A stretch of 64,000 nucleotides of DNA from Whitmania pigra (lineage: Eukaryota > Annelida > Clitellata > Hirudinida > Haemopidae). The notes below the pieces were generated by a model, which was given only the letters and a program-made list of their open reading frames with translations, did no database searches and was not told the DNA's origin. Below, piece by piece: positions 27,401 to 38,829 of the stretch (position 1 is its first letter; every line of letters begins with the position of its first letter). A program made the translations under genes and the position numbers. Where the stretch lies: positions 454,501 through 518,500 of the forward strand of contig JAJTWR010000308.1 of NCBI GenBank assembly GCA_021613335.1, given 5' to 3'.

Positions 27401-29377
27401 TCGAGTTTTCCGAGTGTAATTCTGGTGTTGGCCAAAGAAATTCAATCGATCAAGAAACCGTCTACGACTCACTTGGGGGCCACGAGAAGGTTGTTTTTTC
27501 TGAATCCACCCCCCGTGTTTATCGACTTTTTATTTGTCCACGCTAATTATTTTACTGCTTTCTTGATCTACTAGCGCCGAGTCCGAACAAAACCCTAAGC
27601 AGAATGAAATTGCCTTCGCTAGCAATTTTCAGTCCCGCTATACCTGACCCTAGACTCTTGCGTAAAAGTTATTTTCATAAAACAAGAATGGCAGATTAAT
27701 GCCGGTGTGAGAATAAGCAGAGCACGCTCTTAGCATTCTACTTTGGACGGCTCTTGGAATCACTTCAGCTCATTCGTCGGAGAATGAGAAAATGCTCTCG
27801 ATTCGGGAATACTAGGAGGAGTATGAGAATAAATCAAGGGTCGTCTGTGAATGTCCTTTATTCTCCTCTGCGAAGACAAAAAGCCCAACCGGCTGCTCCT
27901 CTGAGTTTTTTATTGAATGTTCCCCTGTAAATCAGTCTCCTTGATTCGTGATGAACGCCAACAGACTTTTCATTCCATCCCTTCAACGGAATAGCTTTGC
28001 AAACGACAGTTTCCAAATAAGACTGAGCATTATTTTGTCAAAAGATAAGTTAGCTTATTTTAACCGGCTTTATCTCACGGCGGCACGCTGTAACCTGTAA
28101 TTACAATCTATACCGCTTACTTGCCGATGGGAAGTACTGGATTTTAATTAGAGGGGAGAGATCATTCTAATGGCTCTCCGCCGGGGTTAATTAAGTGGCC
28201 TAATTATCTCGGAGATCACGTGCTGCAAATGGTCGGATGGCGTGGCCAATTTACCTGCCTGATTTCGACCCGGTCAGACATGCACGACCGTGTACCGCAC
28301 CGAGGTTGACCGTGTCGCCGGTCCGAGGTTGCCTGGAAAAAGATTGACTGGAAATGAGAACGAGGAATTCAAGGAATGACGGAGCTGGATTTTTCTCTAT
28401 GCGCTGTTTATTGCGCATGTCGTGTTTAATTTTTAACTCGAAAATAACTTCCGCTTTTCCTACTGGAAAACTTCTCATTACTTTTTCGAATCGACTTTCT
28501 CCGACGTCCGATCTTCTGCACGCCAGTCATGGAAGATTATGACGAAGACTGACGCAGATCCACGCATGACTCCTTCAGCATCTTTTCAGTCTCCGGAATG
28601 TCTTCGGTGTTTCTCCGTATATTTTTTATTTTTATTTTTGTCTTTTATTTTCTTCTCTTGGTGATTTTAAATTCTACTCATTCAAACATTCCGAAGGTAT
28701 CGATTTCGTTATCTTAACTTTAAAACGTTCCGCCCTGCTGAATGTATGCAGTTACACTTGTATGCTGTCGTTGAAGATTTTTATTTTAACTTACAAGATG
28801 TAGAATGCATAGCCACGGCACACACCGCGAGAATAATTTGCCCAAATTAACTGAGACAGCCGCTATAAAATTTCCTCCCAGCGAATGTGCTTTGGCCGGT
28901 TCAATGCGTACATGCGAGGGTAGTGGAGCATGTCACCTTAAAATGTCAGGTCGTGCTCGGGGGATACTTTAAATCTTTAATCACCTCTAACTCTTGTACG
29001 GCGTTGGCATGGTTACCATTTTACATTTTTTTATGAATCATCATCTCCGGTCATCAACTTGGCGGATTGTGATTAATGTCTGCTATCGAAAGACATTCTT
29101 CAAAGTAAAGTCTACTCTTCAAAAACAGTCTTGCGGATGCTTCGTTGGAAGTGCACATGCATTCGGAAATTTAGAACCGGTAACACGCCCGGTCGGCAAG
29201 ATTGATGAATGCCGAATGCTTTTCTGGCTCCTTTCCTCGGCAGGATGCCTTCCTTCAATTTATGCATTTACACTCCATGCACACGAGATGCATTGGTTGC
29301 ACAGATGGTTAATTAGTTTAATTATTTCATTATTATTATTGTAATGATGATGATGATGATGATGATTATTATTATTA

Positions 29378-29456
<79 letters not shown>

Positions 29457-31915
29457 TATTATTATTATTATTAATCGATGATAATAAAGCATTAATAATT
29501 GACGCAGGTATTTCTACTTCACCATACTGAGGGATCCTCTGCAGAGGTACCTGAGCGAGTGGAAGCACGTGCAGAGGGGCAGTACATGGGTCACTGCCAA
29601 ACTCAACTGCGGGGGTAGGAGAGCCACGAGGAAGGAGGTACCCCTTTGCTTCAAAGGTAGGCTCCACTCGAAGCTCAATCGTTTTTAATGTCATTCATAG
29701 TTCAGATGAAAGCGTTCCAGCTTCAAACCACCTTTTCATGGTCAAGCCTATTTGACTCAGAGATGCCTCGTAATGTCAAACTCGTCATGGTTTCTGTTGA
29801 TGACGACTTTCAGTTATTTCTTGCTGTGATTATTTCTTTTTGCATGGTTTTGAATTTTGTTTAGATTTTTTTTTACCTGCTTCCGACTAGAAAATAATTA
29901 CTAGTTAACAATGGTTGCTTGATACATAATACATTATTAAGAATGGTTACTTAATACCTAGTTGTTGGTTAGGAATGGTTACTTAATACATAATTAGTGG
30001 TTAAGGACGGTTGCTTAATACATAATTAGTTAAAAATGACTGAAAATATCGTCGACTATCAGCCATTGAGTTGGGGAAAGTGTTAAATTAGTTTAATTTG
30101 CAACACGTTTTCATGCAATTAATGAATTCTGCTGCTTCTGAACGTTCAAGGATTGTCTTTCGTTCCGTTTTTTCGAATTCCACAGTTTGTCGACACTTTT
30201 TAATATTTAGGGAGACGATCTTCGAGTGCTAATAACTTTGGTGGAATAACAATAACACCATGATGATGATGATGGTGGTGATGATGATGGCGAAGATAAT
30301 AATGATGGTGAGGAGGATGGTGGTGATGACGATGACGGCTACGGTGACGACGAAGATGACAATAATAATACAATTACGATTACAATAAAGTAATAATAGC
30401 AGCAATAATCGTGAAATCATTCGGGTTTGGCAAATTTGTTCTGAAAAATAGTCCGACAATTGCTCCAATCTTGCGCGAAAATCGTGATCTTTGATATTTT
30501 TCATCGTCGCTGTGTGCACTCTTCGCTGTGGAAGATGATGCAGAAAAATATCTCCGTCGAATTTTGTTTAGGTTGATGGTGATAATGATGATGATGATGA
30601 TGTTTATTATTATTGTTTATTATTATTATGTTGCTGTTGTTGTTATTATATTTATTATCTCTTGGTAATGAGAAGCTTCATACAGGCAGCACAAGTGAGC
30701 TGCTATCTGATACGATTTTGTGATTTAACATTTTTATCTGACAGGAAATGATTTAGCGCTATTCCCTGACTTTCTGCATCTGCTTATAATTCTTGTTTTT
30801 TATACGAAATCATCCGCGTTATTGGCTATGGTTATTTATCCGCGTGGAATCATTAACATGATTATGCATGCTTCCATAGACACTGAAGAAATAATAAGGG
30901 ACTATTTTTTCTTACTTCAGGAAAGAACTGGATGAACGTTTCTCTGGACGAGTTTACGAGCTGCAGTAGCAACTTGGCGCACAATCGGCAGACGAGAATG
31001 GTGGCGGACCTGCGATTGGTCGGATGCTACGACAAGAACGTCATACCGAACGACTCCATCCGGAACAAAATTATGCTCCAGAGCGCCAAAGACAACCTCA
31101 GAAGTATGGCATTCTTCGGATTGACTGAGTACCAGGCTGAGACAAGGTCAGTTTGGGTGTGGCTCCATTGGCTCGTAAATTATCCTTTTTCGGTTTTATT
31201 AATACTTTTTTTTTACCTAATTTGTTTTTTATTCTTCCTTTTAAGCTTTCTATTCGAGTATACCTTCGGAATCAAGTTCACCACGAACTTCACTCAAGTC
31301 AACGACACTCGCGCTAGTAAAGCCGAGATTTCGAAGCAGGAGAGAGACAAACTTTACAAGTTGAACGCGCTCGACTTTGAGTTGTATTCCTACGCCAGGG
31401 ATTTGTTCCTTGCGAGAGTTTATTACGCCAGGATGAAGCTCAGTGAAAGCAAGAGGTCGCTGACAAAACTCGATGAAAACGTCAGAGAAACAGTTCTAAC
31501 GGACGACGTCAACCCGAATCGCCATCCTGCCAGCAAATCTTCAAATTTTCCAGGTGTCTCGTCAGAAGGACAAATAGAGGAGTTTCCAAAATATGCAATG
31601 AGGAATTCTGTCGGCCACAAAAATCAAACGAGGCCGGATGCATCCAGGGACGAGCAGAAGTTCAACGACGGTGGCTACGGTTACAGCGACGACGACAACG
31701 ACAATCCACCCTACAAACACGACGACGATTACGACATCAACAAGCAAGAACTGCAGAGCGTTGGTGCCGGTCCGGATGTTATTGTTGAGAGGTTCCAACC
31801 AGAAACAGAAAACCAAGTCCATCCTCGAGGCAGTGCCGAGGTGGACCAGGGCGCAGGCCGTTCCAATGAAGCCGGTGATGGAGTGCGCTCTGGATCGAGT
31901 ACGATGATGAGATGA
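12404..31915 (+). CDS. HS6ST: heparan sulfate 6-O-sulfotransferase
   Basis: Four coding exons, 12404-12915, 29508-29656, 30921-31146 and 31246-31915, join in frame to 518 residues. It is a type II Golgi enzyme: a short cytosolic basic start, one membrane segment at about residues 14-34, then the lumenal sulfotransferase domain. The PAPS 5'-phosphosulfate loop HIQKTGGT is at residues 90-97, and GLHADWTEL, holding the family's proposed catalytic histidine, follows near 144. Exon 2 supplies the 3'-phosphate motif TILRDPLQRYLSEW and HVQRGSTW. Exon 3 begins inside GKNWMNVSLDEF and contains NLAHNRQTRMVADL. Known role: transfer of sulfate to the 6-O position of glucosamine in heparan sulfate, which tunes FGF and Wnt signalling. 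The C-terminal tail is long, rich in Asp, Asn, Gln and Gly, and unlike vertebrate tails. Intron 1 is 16.6 kb; intron 3 is only 99 bp, a multiple of three with no in-frame stop, so retaining it would keep the frame. Confidence 0.95.
13430..13560. repeat. GAT-rich imperfect microsatellite
   Basis: Imperfect GAT/GATG repeats with dispersed GTG and GCC interruptions. A second short GAT patch lies at about 13955-14050. Several 60-codon open frames in this area are by-products of the repeat. Confidence 0.8.
16472..16670. mobile_element. hAT-like MITE, copy B (199 bp)
   Basis: Begins cagggacgtatttcag and ends ctaaattaggccctg, so the termini are inverted repeats like those of copy A. The flanks cgcttctt and cgctttct agree at six of eight positions, consistent with an old 8-bp duplication. 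The interior aligns with 11702-11901, including 'gcacaacttga(a/g)aaggcgacc' and 'tagtctaaaatca(a)gg' words. Confidence 0.68.
19389..20323. mobile_element. 935-bp element with 43-48-bp inverted termini
   Basis: The left end (19389-19436) starts ttttgctcaaatggcg and the right end (20281-20323), reverse complemented, starts with the same 16 bases. Both then share, with small differences, a cacacggca-like and a ttgcgcacatag segment. No transposase-like frame is visible inside, and no clear target-site duplication could be fixed, so the superfamily is undetermined. The interior is AT-rich with two 'aggcccc(a/g)tg' words. Confidence 0.6.
21200..21643 (-). mobile_element. probable LTR of the Ty3/gypsy remnant, split by a SINE
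   Basis: Read on the minus strand, the sequence immediately after the polypurine tract starts TGTTGTGGTGAAAACC, has a TATA-like ctataaat about 45 bases in, and further down an aataaaataaaa poly-A signal. A SINE (21437-21567) sits inside it. The far end near 21.2 kb is not securely placed, and no second LTR was found in the window. Confidence 0.5.
21437..21567 (-). mobile_element. tRNA-derived SINE, copy 2 (nested in the LTR)
   Basis: Reverse-oriented copy: on the plus strand it starts with the T-rich complement of the tail and ends with ggccatgcgggcgc, the complement of the tRNA head. The flanks agagtgcgagc (21426-21436) and agagtgccagc (21568-21578) form an 11-bp duplication with one mismatch. 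Because the flanks are retroelement LTR sequence, this SINE inserted after the LTR element did. Confidence 0.88.
21644..23340 (-). mobile_element. degenerate Ty3/gypsy retrotransposon fragment (RNase H, integrase)
   Basis: Minus-strand order is RNase H end, integrase, short C-terminal tail, then a polypurine tract (aggaggggagg, 21654-21644). A frame at 23279-23076 has the Ty3-type RNase H landmarks LLTNHKPLQSIF, RWELSLLSYDF and ADALSRL. A frame at 22622-22188 has the integrase core signals WPTPNCAWDRIHIVFDGPF and VVDAYSKWTKV. A tail frame at 21872-21675 ends in PKRRRRPPSRLEF. The domains fall in different frames with stops between them, and gag, protease and reverse transcriptase are missing, so this is a dead, 5'-truncated copy. 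It lies antisense within HS6ST intron 1. Confidence 0.88.
22647..22713 (-). mobile_element. 5'-truncated SINE inserted in the integrase remnant
   Basis: Only the last ~35 bases of the SINE body plus an expanded AAAT/AATA tail are present, in reverse orientation. A perfect 13-bp duplication, tatccctttcaat, flanks it at 22634-22646 and 22714-22726. It interrupts the space between the integrase and RNase H remnants. The 5' truncation with a target duplication is what LINE-driven target-primed reverse transcription produces. Confidence 0.85.
23341..24880. other. intron sequence, nothing recognised
   Basis: HS6ST intron 1 downstream of the gypsy fragment. Low-complexity T-rich patches and short chance frames only; two frames on opposite strands at 24303-24613 overlap each other and show no family signature. 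Confidence 0.4.
24884..25020. repeat. CTC/TCA compound microsatellite
   Basis: Imperfect run of CTCCTC and TCATCA/TCTTCA triplets. Read on the minus strand it would encode an acidic E/D run, but it lacks any flanking conserved sequence or clear splice context, so it is treated as simple repeat. Confidence 0.75.
28080..28340. promoter_or_regulatory. candidate cis-regulatory segment in HS6ST intron 1
   Basis: A 260-bp stretch dense in transcription-factor-like words and CpGs: TAATTA-type homeodomain cores, TTAAGTGG (NK-type), GATCACGTGCTG (E-box) and GATAA-like words. It sits in a block noticeably GC-richer than the rest of the intron; 28261-28320 is over 60% GC by count. This is inference from motif clustering, not evidence of activity. 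Confidence 0.25.
29345..29477. repeat. GAT then ATT microsatellite next to HS6ST exon 2
   Basis: A short GAT run leads into about 120 bp of almost pure ATT triplets, ending roughly 30 bases before the exon 2 acceptor at 29507/29508. It therefore occupies the position where the branch point and pyrimidine tract of a 16.6-kb intron would be. Confidence 0.95.
29909..30035. repeat. short tandem repeat, about four diverged ~38-bp units
   Basis: Units share ggtt(a/g)cttaatacataattagt followed by ggttaaga or similar. It lies in HS6ST intron 2. Confidence 0.7.
30250..30660. repeat. GAT/GGT and TTATTA microsatellite patches
   Basis: Imperfect GAT/GGT repeats at about 30257-30370 and GATGAT followed by TTATTATTG at about 30575-30655, all within HS6ST intron 2. 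They generate a spurious 96-codon hydrophobic frame on the minus strand. Confidence 0.75.
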
Positions 31916-34093
31916 TGGTGACGCTGATGGTTTTGGTGATGCTTAAGGTGATGGTGGTAATTTTGAGTAATTGCGAGAACATGTCTTGTTGAGTGATACA
32001 GCTGGAGCTGTACATGTGTGTGTACATGTTGGCGATCACACCATTCTGCGTGGTTCTTGTTCCGTGTGCATCCAATTTTCATGGTGATGATGACGCTAGC
32101 TTGATTATTTCATTAACGTATCGGCCTTTAAGTTGCTAGCGGAATGCTTACCGCTTGTTCTGTTTCTGAGTTTGAGATGACGATGTACATAATATAAACA
32201 AACGTTACTAGTCACATCTTTCCTCTTTTTTTATCCTCACCATTCAACCCTTGTCCTTGACCTTTATCATTTCCTTTTTTCTTTGCCACGACTTGATCCG
32301 AGTAGGACTTCAGACTTTTTGGAAATGAATATGAATATTAAAATGAATATGAATTCTACATATGGAGGACAATTAATGCGCAGTTGAACGGACTCGGTGT
32401 TTTTCAAGCGATTGTTTGGTTTGCAGAGTGGAGTGCATGGAGTGCTAATTCAGTTTCAGTCACCTTGGAGGCATTCATCGTTTTATAAAGAAAAAAAATC
32501 ATTGTTAACGAATACGAGTATCACTGACCACCGAAGTCTTCGATGTGTTGTTGCAATAGGCACGGCGATGATAATCATATTTTCAGAATCAAATCTTGTT
32601 TTCACTCCAAATATCTTTTCCTATTGAAGACAACTTTCTAATAATTGTTTCGAGGTCTCAATGTTTGGAAAGTATTTAAGAACACTTATTTATTTATTCT
32701 ACTCTTGTTGTTGTTGTTGTTGTTGTCGTCGATGATGATGTTATTCTCTGGCACCTCAACGTCGCAATGTCGTTTGTACTTACGCTCGCCCGGTCAAATC
32801 TTGGGCCTAAATTCTTGCTTACGAAGAGCATTACACGTGAAAATGATGAACAGGTAACATATCAACAATAACCTCAGTAATTTCATCGGCCGTGGGAAAC
32901 GCTCAGTCGATCGGAATCAATGAAGCCACGAGCGAAGGTCGCCCAAAATCTCGGACCTTTATTGAGATCTAACAGCCGCCAATGGCCCAATAAACATGCT
33001 AAACTAGCACAATGCGAGCGAGAATTTCGACCACTTGTTCGAGGGCGGGAACGGGGATTCTCGCGGAGCGTTTTAAATAGAGACTTGGAATTGGATACTT
33101 GAGACAGATGTCCCGGTTGACTCCCGGCCGACCCCGGCTGGCTAATGCCGTGATATTTTATCGTTAACGGCAGCGTCCATCTGAAAGCCGTGCTCAAATA
33201 GAATCTTTTGGACGTCGCTCGAATTTCCGGCTTAAACGATTTCTGAAATGAAATCCTTTTGCGATTTAATCAGCGCGACAGACTTTTAATATTGGCGACG
33301 ATCCATCTTGCAGCGGTCGAAGTGGATACAAACTTGAATACATGATATTGTTTAGCGTGCCATTATCAGCCTGTCGAGTGAGAAATTCGTAAAAAAAAAA
33401 CGAAAATCGGAAGATGAGCAAAATTTATGCTCGGCAACAATGCTATCGCCTGAAACATCTCGCACGCGTTGATCCAATACAGAGATACCAATCTCGGCCT
33501 GGGCGAATCTTCCGACCGAAAACGAGACACTGTGCGCCCAATTGCCTCCGCGATAAGCGCCTAACAAGCTTAGAGATACCTGAAACGAAAGTCGACTGGA
33601 AAATATCTGAACGCGCCCACATGGTTCGCGTCGCCTACGGAGCGGAGCTAATAGGCGGATCCACGAAATCACGCCACACGCGGAGGGCTTTATAATACGG
33701 ACGACCGAGGGTTAGCGGTGTGCGGAATAATAATAAGAAATCACCCGGACTCCTCTTAATCTATCTTGCTCTTTCAGACGATTCCGGCGCAATCACCGAG
33801 GCGCACGCGAAAGAAAACGAAACTAAAAATCAATTCAGCTGATTTCGATCTCAATTAGGCCTAATTAACGAACACAAACTCGTCATGACTATGACGTTGA
33901 CGTTCGCCAATGTCGAGGATGAAAAAAAATGAGGTTTGATCTTGTCGGCGTACTCATCCAGGGTCAATCTGAGGGCGCGAGGTTGAAATTGATTAGCTAA
34001 TATGTTATCATATTTTATTTACACATCCCTTCATTCTCCTTAGCAGCAGCTTATACAAACGCCGAATGAAGACACAAAATGATGAGAAAAAAG
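31916..34093. other. spacer between convergent HS6ST and CDC27
   Basis: This should hold the two 3' untranslated regions. The part from about 32880 to 33900 is GC-richer and CpG-rich, like the 3' half of HS6ST intron 1. The open frames there, on both strands, show no domain. A short TTG/TCG triplet patch lies near 32705. Confidence 0.45.
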
Positions 34094-37000
34094 TTAGGCA
34101 TCGTCGCTATCTTCAATCCTCGGTGGCCCACCAATCAACTGCATCATGTTGGACAGGGCCATCTCTTCCATCTCGTTTATCTCCATTGTTTCTTTCTCTG
34201 GAATTATCAAGCAATTGAGTACGTTTAAGATCATATTACCAGTGTTACCAATCACATCACGCATTGTATTCCTGGAACTCGAGACAACGATGCAAGCAAA
34301 ACTCCCAATACCTACCTGGAGTTATACCCTCTTCATCAACGATGTACCTCTTGTTGATCGTCTCCTTGATGTGGTTGTTGGTACCCTTAGGATCCAAATC
34401 CATTGCCCAAGAGAAGTTGGTTAAAGCTATGTGCGTTCCACCCAACTTTTTATGAATCTGAAACGATAACATTATATAATTAAATTAATTAACATTTCCA
34501 GTCGAGCATTTTGTTTGGCTTACTTTTCCTATTAAGAAATAAACCAAAGACTCCCTGGGAACAATCTGCTTCAATTCGTTAAGTTCTTTCAGAGCTTCCT
34601 GATTGTAATAAATAAAGGATAAACATTAGTGATATGCTCATGACCCAGAACTTAAGAAAATGCACATCTTACAGAATGCCTATCACTTGCAAAGAGTACG
34701 GACGCCTTGTGGAACTTGCAGAGCGGGTTCATGGGTTCCACGTTAATGGCGTAGTTGAGAATTTTCAGTGCAGATGCCGTTTTCTTCAGAGCATGTTTAA
34801 CCTGACAAGGCAACCGAACTGTGCATTGAGTTTAAGAAACTAAGCAGAAATTTAGCCAAAAAATGCCGACAGTGAGTACAACTTACAACAGCAACATGAC
34901 ATAAGAGAGCCGAGTTCTTTGGATTGATGGCAAGAGCCTTCTCATAATAAATTCCTGCCAGTGAAAATTTCTCCTGCTTGTAATGAACCATTCCGATGCC
35001 ATACCTGGAGGTTTTGCGTTGAGTGATCAATTTACAGCAACATCTAAACAATTGCAACTAAAAAATAAGCTGCCAGCATGTATTTGAGTTGTGACTCATG
35101 AATAAAATGCTAAAATAGTTTCAAAATAAACCAGAGAAAATAAACCTTTGTCACGCTCACCATGCATTGTAATGTCTGGGATTGATTCTGACAGCACTCT
35201 GGAAGGCTGCAAGGGCTTTGTCAAGTTCCTCGATGAGAACGTACTCGTGGCCGAGCAAGGTGTAGGCATATGCAAACTCGGGATTCACTTGCATTGCACG
35301 CTGGAAGAATTTTATGGCAACATCGTGCTCCTTTTGCAGACTGAAGCAGTTACCAGTTGCACACCAAGCCTGTGAAAACATCAATTCAATCAGAAATGAG
35401 AACAACCTGAGGTTTTTCTGAGCAGATGTCTAAATTTTAATGGGGTTTTTATGGTTCATTTAGGATTCATGTAGGAAACATGTTGAGTTGTGGAATATCA
35501 ACAAATATAACCACATATCAATGCACTGAATAATTAATATGCTCGAATTATCCATCAAAATATTGCAACAAACCTCAGGAGAAAGTTTGTCAATGTCCAC
35601 AAGATCTTGAGCAAGAGCAGACAGTGCAGTTTCCTGTTGCATGTGCCAGAGGACAGTGCTGTAGACTTCCATCCCTTCCATTCTCCATGGCTCGAGATTT
35701 CTGATGTCCTCAAACATAGCTTTAGCCTAAACTCAAGAAGTCAACGGATTAGCTGATGCAGGAGTTGATTGTCGCTTAGGTCCGATAGGAAAATCTAACC
35801 TTTTTGTATTCACAGAGCTCAAAGTAAGCTTTTCCGATCTGACAAAGCACCCATCCACTGTGGTGATGATGAACGGGGATTTTCTCAAACAACTCGATGG
35901 CTTCCTTGCACTTGTACTGAGACAGAGCCTGATAAGCCTTTGCCAGTTGCTGCAGCAACAACATGAGACCACCTGGAAATGAATTGATGTTAAAGCAAAT
36001 CCAAATGACAAAGAAAAAGCATTGAATCTAAATAAATATCTTCAAATTACTGGCTGACTGCTTCTGCATCTCGGCCACGTGGGGCTGTGCATTGCTGTCC
36101 GCAGGGGTCGCCAAAATTTTCTTCACGGCGGTACTGCTTTGGGTTATCCCCGACTGGATCTTGTTGCGCTCGTTCATCTGCTGAGGCGTGTACGAGAGTT
36201 TGGACTTGGTTCTCCTGCCTGCTCCTCTGCCTACAATGCTCCTGTTTTCAATGGCTTGATTCTTGTTGTTTTCCTACACCAAACGTCAAAATGTAAGGCA
36301 TGTTGAGCTCAGATCATCATCATTTGTCCTTCATTTTTAAATGCAACATTGATCGAGAGGAAACCTTGAGATTCACCTTTACTGAACTGTTGGTGTGATT
36401 GAAAAGTCGTGTACTTCTTCTCAAACTTGGTGTGTTGCTGGGACATCTGCACGAAGGGACGGAGTTTAAAATAAACAATCACTGACAACGAGACCAATCA
36501 CAATAATTCCAAAGGTTTTCAAACCCCATGTTTGTGACAGACTGCTGGGAATCTTTGGAAATGTTCATATTTCCAGACTGACTGAACACAGGAGGCTTCG
36601 GAATGCCGGGCATCGAGAAAGGTTGAGCCGTCTGGTTTTTTATACGAGAAGATGAACTCTTGAAATGCGAGCATTAAAAGACATTAAAAAATCATGATTT
36701 TCAAATATTCCTAACAATCACCTGTTTAAATATTTCTTTCTAATGAAGTGAATCAATTGTTATCAGCATTTAGAGTATAATAACAATTTGAATCAGAGTT
36801 GCTGACACAACTTAAGATGTAGATGCATTCACCCTCGAACTGCAAATGCAAGTGTTTTACCTTTAGAGAAACAGTAGTTGGTGACATGAGACTGGCATTT
36901 GCAGGTGGACTGTCCATGTTGGCAGATGGAGTAAACTCCAGAGGCATGACTCCAAAGCTGCAATGCAAAAAGTTTTAATCTGTATTAGAAACAATTCCTC

Positions 37001-38829
37001 TCCATTTGATGAAGATCTTAGATTAGGCTTTAATGTATGCTCGCCTTTATCCGCTGAAAACATAATGTCGAGGATAAGTCATACCTTGGCGTGGTAGGGT
37101 ACCACCCCATACTCCCACTGCTGTCCATCTTGAACTGATCTCTGTGCCTTTTCGGTCGAGGTGCGCTCGGAACTGAAAAGATGAAGTCCGTGTCTGGAGT
37201 GATGTTCGTCGGGCCGATCTCGGGAGTGTCGACGATGTTGCTGAAAAGTTCTTTACGTGTTGTCAGAGGGAAGTCTTCAATGGTCATGTTTGACTTCAAA
37301 ATGAAAAAAAAGAGCAATCCAGTCACAATGTCTTTAACAAATCAATGAAGACAGCTTTACAAGTCAAGGGTAAAAGTAATTTTCCTTGGAATATGTTTAC
37401 ATACAGTGTGTGAGTGGAAGGTTGATTTCACTCACAATTTTGCACGTGGATGCAGGATGGATTGGAGTGATATGATCGATGTGGAACGAATTGTTTGAAT
37501 AGTTGTTCGTTGAATTGCAGACTGCATGAAGATTCTGACTATTCACTTGGAATATCAAATTTGGATCACTGGTATCTCCTAGAACAAATTTATGCAAGCT
37601 ATTATTTTATTTTTTCTTATGATTTGTAATCGAGACTAATGAATAATAGTCTGGTATATTGATTAGCAATGACATAGCAGGAAGATTACAAACCAATCAA
37701 ACCTAATTCACAAAGCATTTCAAAAGAAGACCACAAGAAAGGATTGAGTTTGAGACTGGCTTGAAAACATTCTATTGCCTTTTTCTTTCTCTCTGATTTG
37801 CTGTAACCATCACCAATCGTTAATGATTTCAATAACAATCAATTGTGCTTAAGATTGTCTTACTTATAAACTTGACCGAGGATGTTCAAAGCATAGCTTG
37901 CAAGATCACCAAATTCTTCTGTGATGTCATCTATGCCTCTGGTATTGTGCAGGGAATAATTCTCTGTTATTGCGGTTTCTGCCTCCGACAGCCTACGGTT
38001 GAATACAAACAACTGAAACCACCATTATTATTTAGCAGAAGACAAACTAAATTTCCCACTTGTTTAAGTCCAGGCAACATCTTGCCAATAAATATCGACA
38101 TTCTACAGATAAGGGCTTTCTACTAGTGAGTAACATATATGCCTTCCATGGCTTATTCATTCTATAGTAACAGGAACTGAGGAGACCCAAAGACTCTGTG
38201 TTTGCAACTGAAATGACAATCAAAACAGAATTCAGGCTCATCCTGCATAATAATGTCCACCTCTAATCCAACCAACTCACCTTCTGCATAGAGTCGTTCA
38301 CAAAGAAAAGCAGCATCTCTGTAGTTGTACAAGTTTATGCACTGTAATATTGCAGCCTGCAACAAAAGGTGAGTGATAGAAGGTAGAAAAACTTTATAGA
38401 TAAAGAAACTCACTCATTAAGTTTAACTTATGTGATTAGAACAACCTTAGAATTATGCAATTTAAGTTCCATAGAGCTTTCAATTATAGTAATTATCCAG
38501 GTATCCTAAAAGCCAAGGATTCTGCATTTGTGGAATTAAATGATTTACCTGATGAACCTTATGATAGGTATTAAATGGCTATTTGTAACATATTTTATTA
38601 AAAATTCTACTCCCAATAAAATTTGGTTAGTATGGTAACAATGGGGTTAGGCAATCAGTCTTTATAATACTAGACGTGGTGCCTGATTGCCAATCAACAA
38701 AATCGAAAAGTCGGGCTCGACGCAATATTGGGTAAAGTGGAAATTCTACGAGTGATTACAACTTTTGTGCATTTCATCTCGATTTTACATAAAATAAACA
38801 ATTACCTTAACAGGTTCCACCACAACCAT
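34094..38829 (-). CDS. CDC27: CDC27 / APC3, TPR subunit of the anaphase-promoting complex
   Basis: Nineteen coding exons, 5' to 3': 38829-38806, 38356-38281, 38207-38060, 37992-37864, 37800-37703, 37578-37436, 37293-37085, 36957-36861, 36658-36525, 36446-36377, 36273-36051, 35972-35800, 35726-35574, 35369-35161, 35004-34887, 34801-34673, 34598-34524, 34457-34316, 34197-34094. They total 817 residues (human 824) with all phases consistent. N-terminal TPRs (residues 1 to about 160; YNYRDAAFLCERLYAE, LNPFLWSSFEMLCEL) are followed by a low-complexity, Ser/Asn/Pro-rich linker with the conserved RRSTRLF patch. The C-terminal TPR superhelix from about 450 has AWCATGNCFSLQKEHD and FAYAYTLLGHEYV. Known role: dimeric APC/C scaffold that binds the IR tails of the CDC20/CDH1 coactivators and APC10. 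It ends in an acidic EDSDDA tail. Confidence 0.96.

Larger units (their letters stand above)
12916..29507. other. 16.6-kb first intron of HS6ST
   Basis: This large intron contains a GAT-rich microsatellite, a MITE copy, a 935-bp inverted-repeat element, a degenerate Ty3/gypsy element with two SINE insertions, and from about 24.6 kb a GC-richer, CpG-rich segment. No other conserved host gene was recognised inside it on either strand. An open frame of 107 codons at 13060-13383 has hydrophobic segments and a basic tail but matches nothing I recognise. Confidence 0.7.

Noticed and set aside
31562..32082. Several overlapping frames on both strands at the HS6ST 3' end
   Set aside because: They are produced by the Asp-codon-rich tail and GAT repeats; only the sulfotransferase frame continues a conserved domain.
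32883..33695. Protein-coding genes in the GC-rich spacer
   Set aside because: Open frames exist on both strands, as expected with few stops in GC-rich DNA, but none has a domain or splice-consistent partner.
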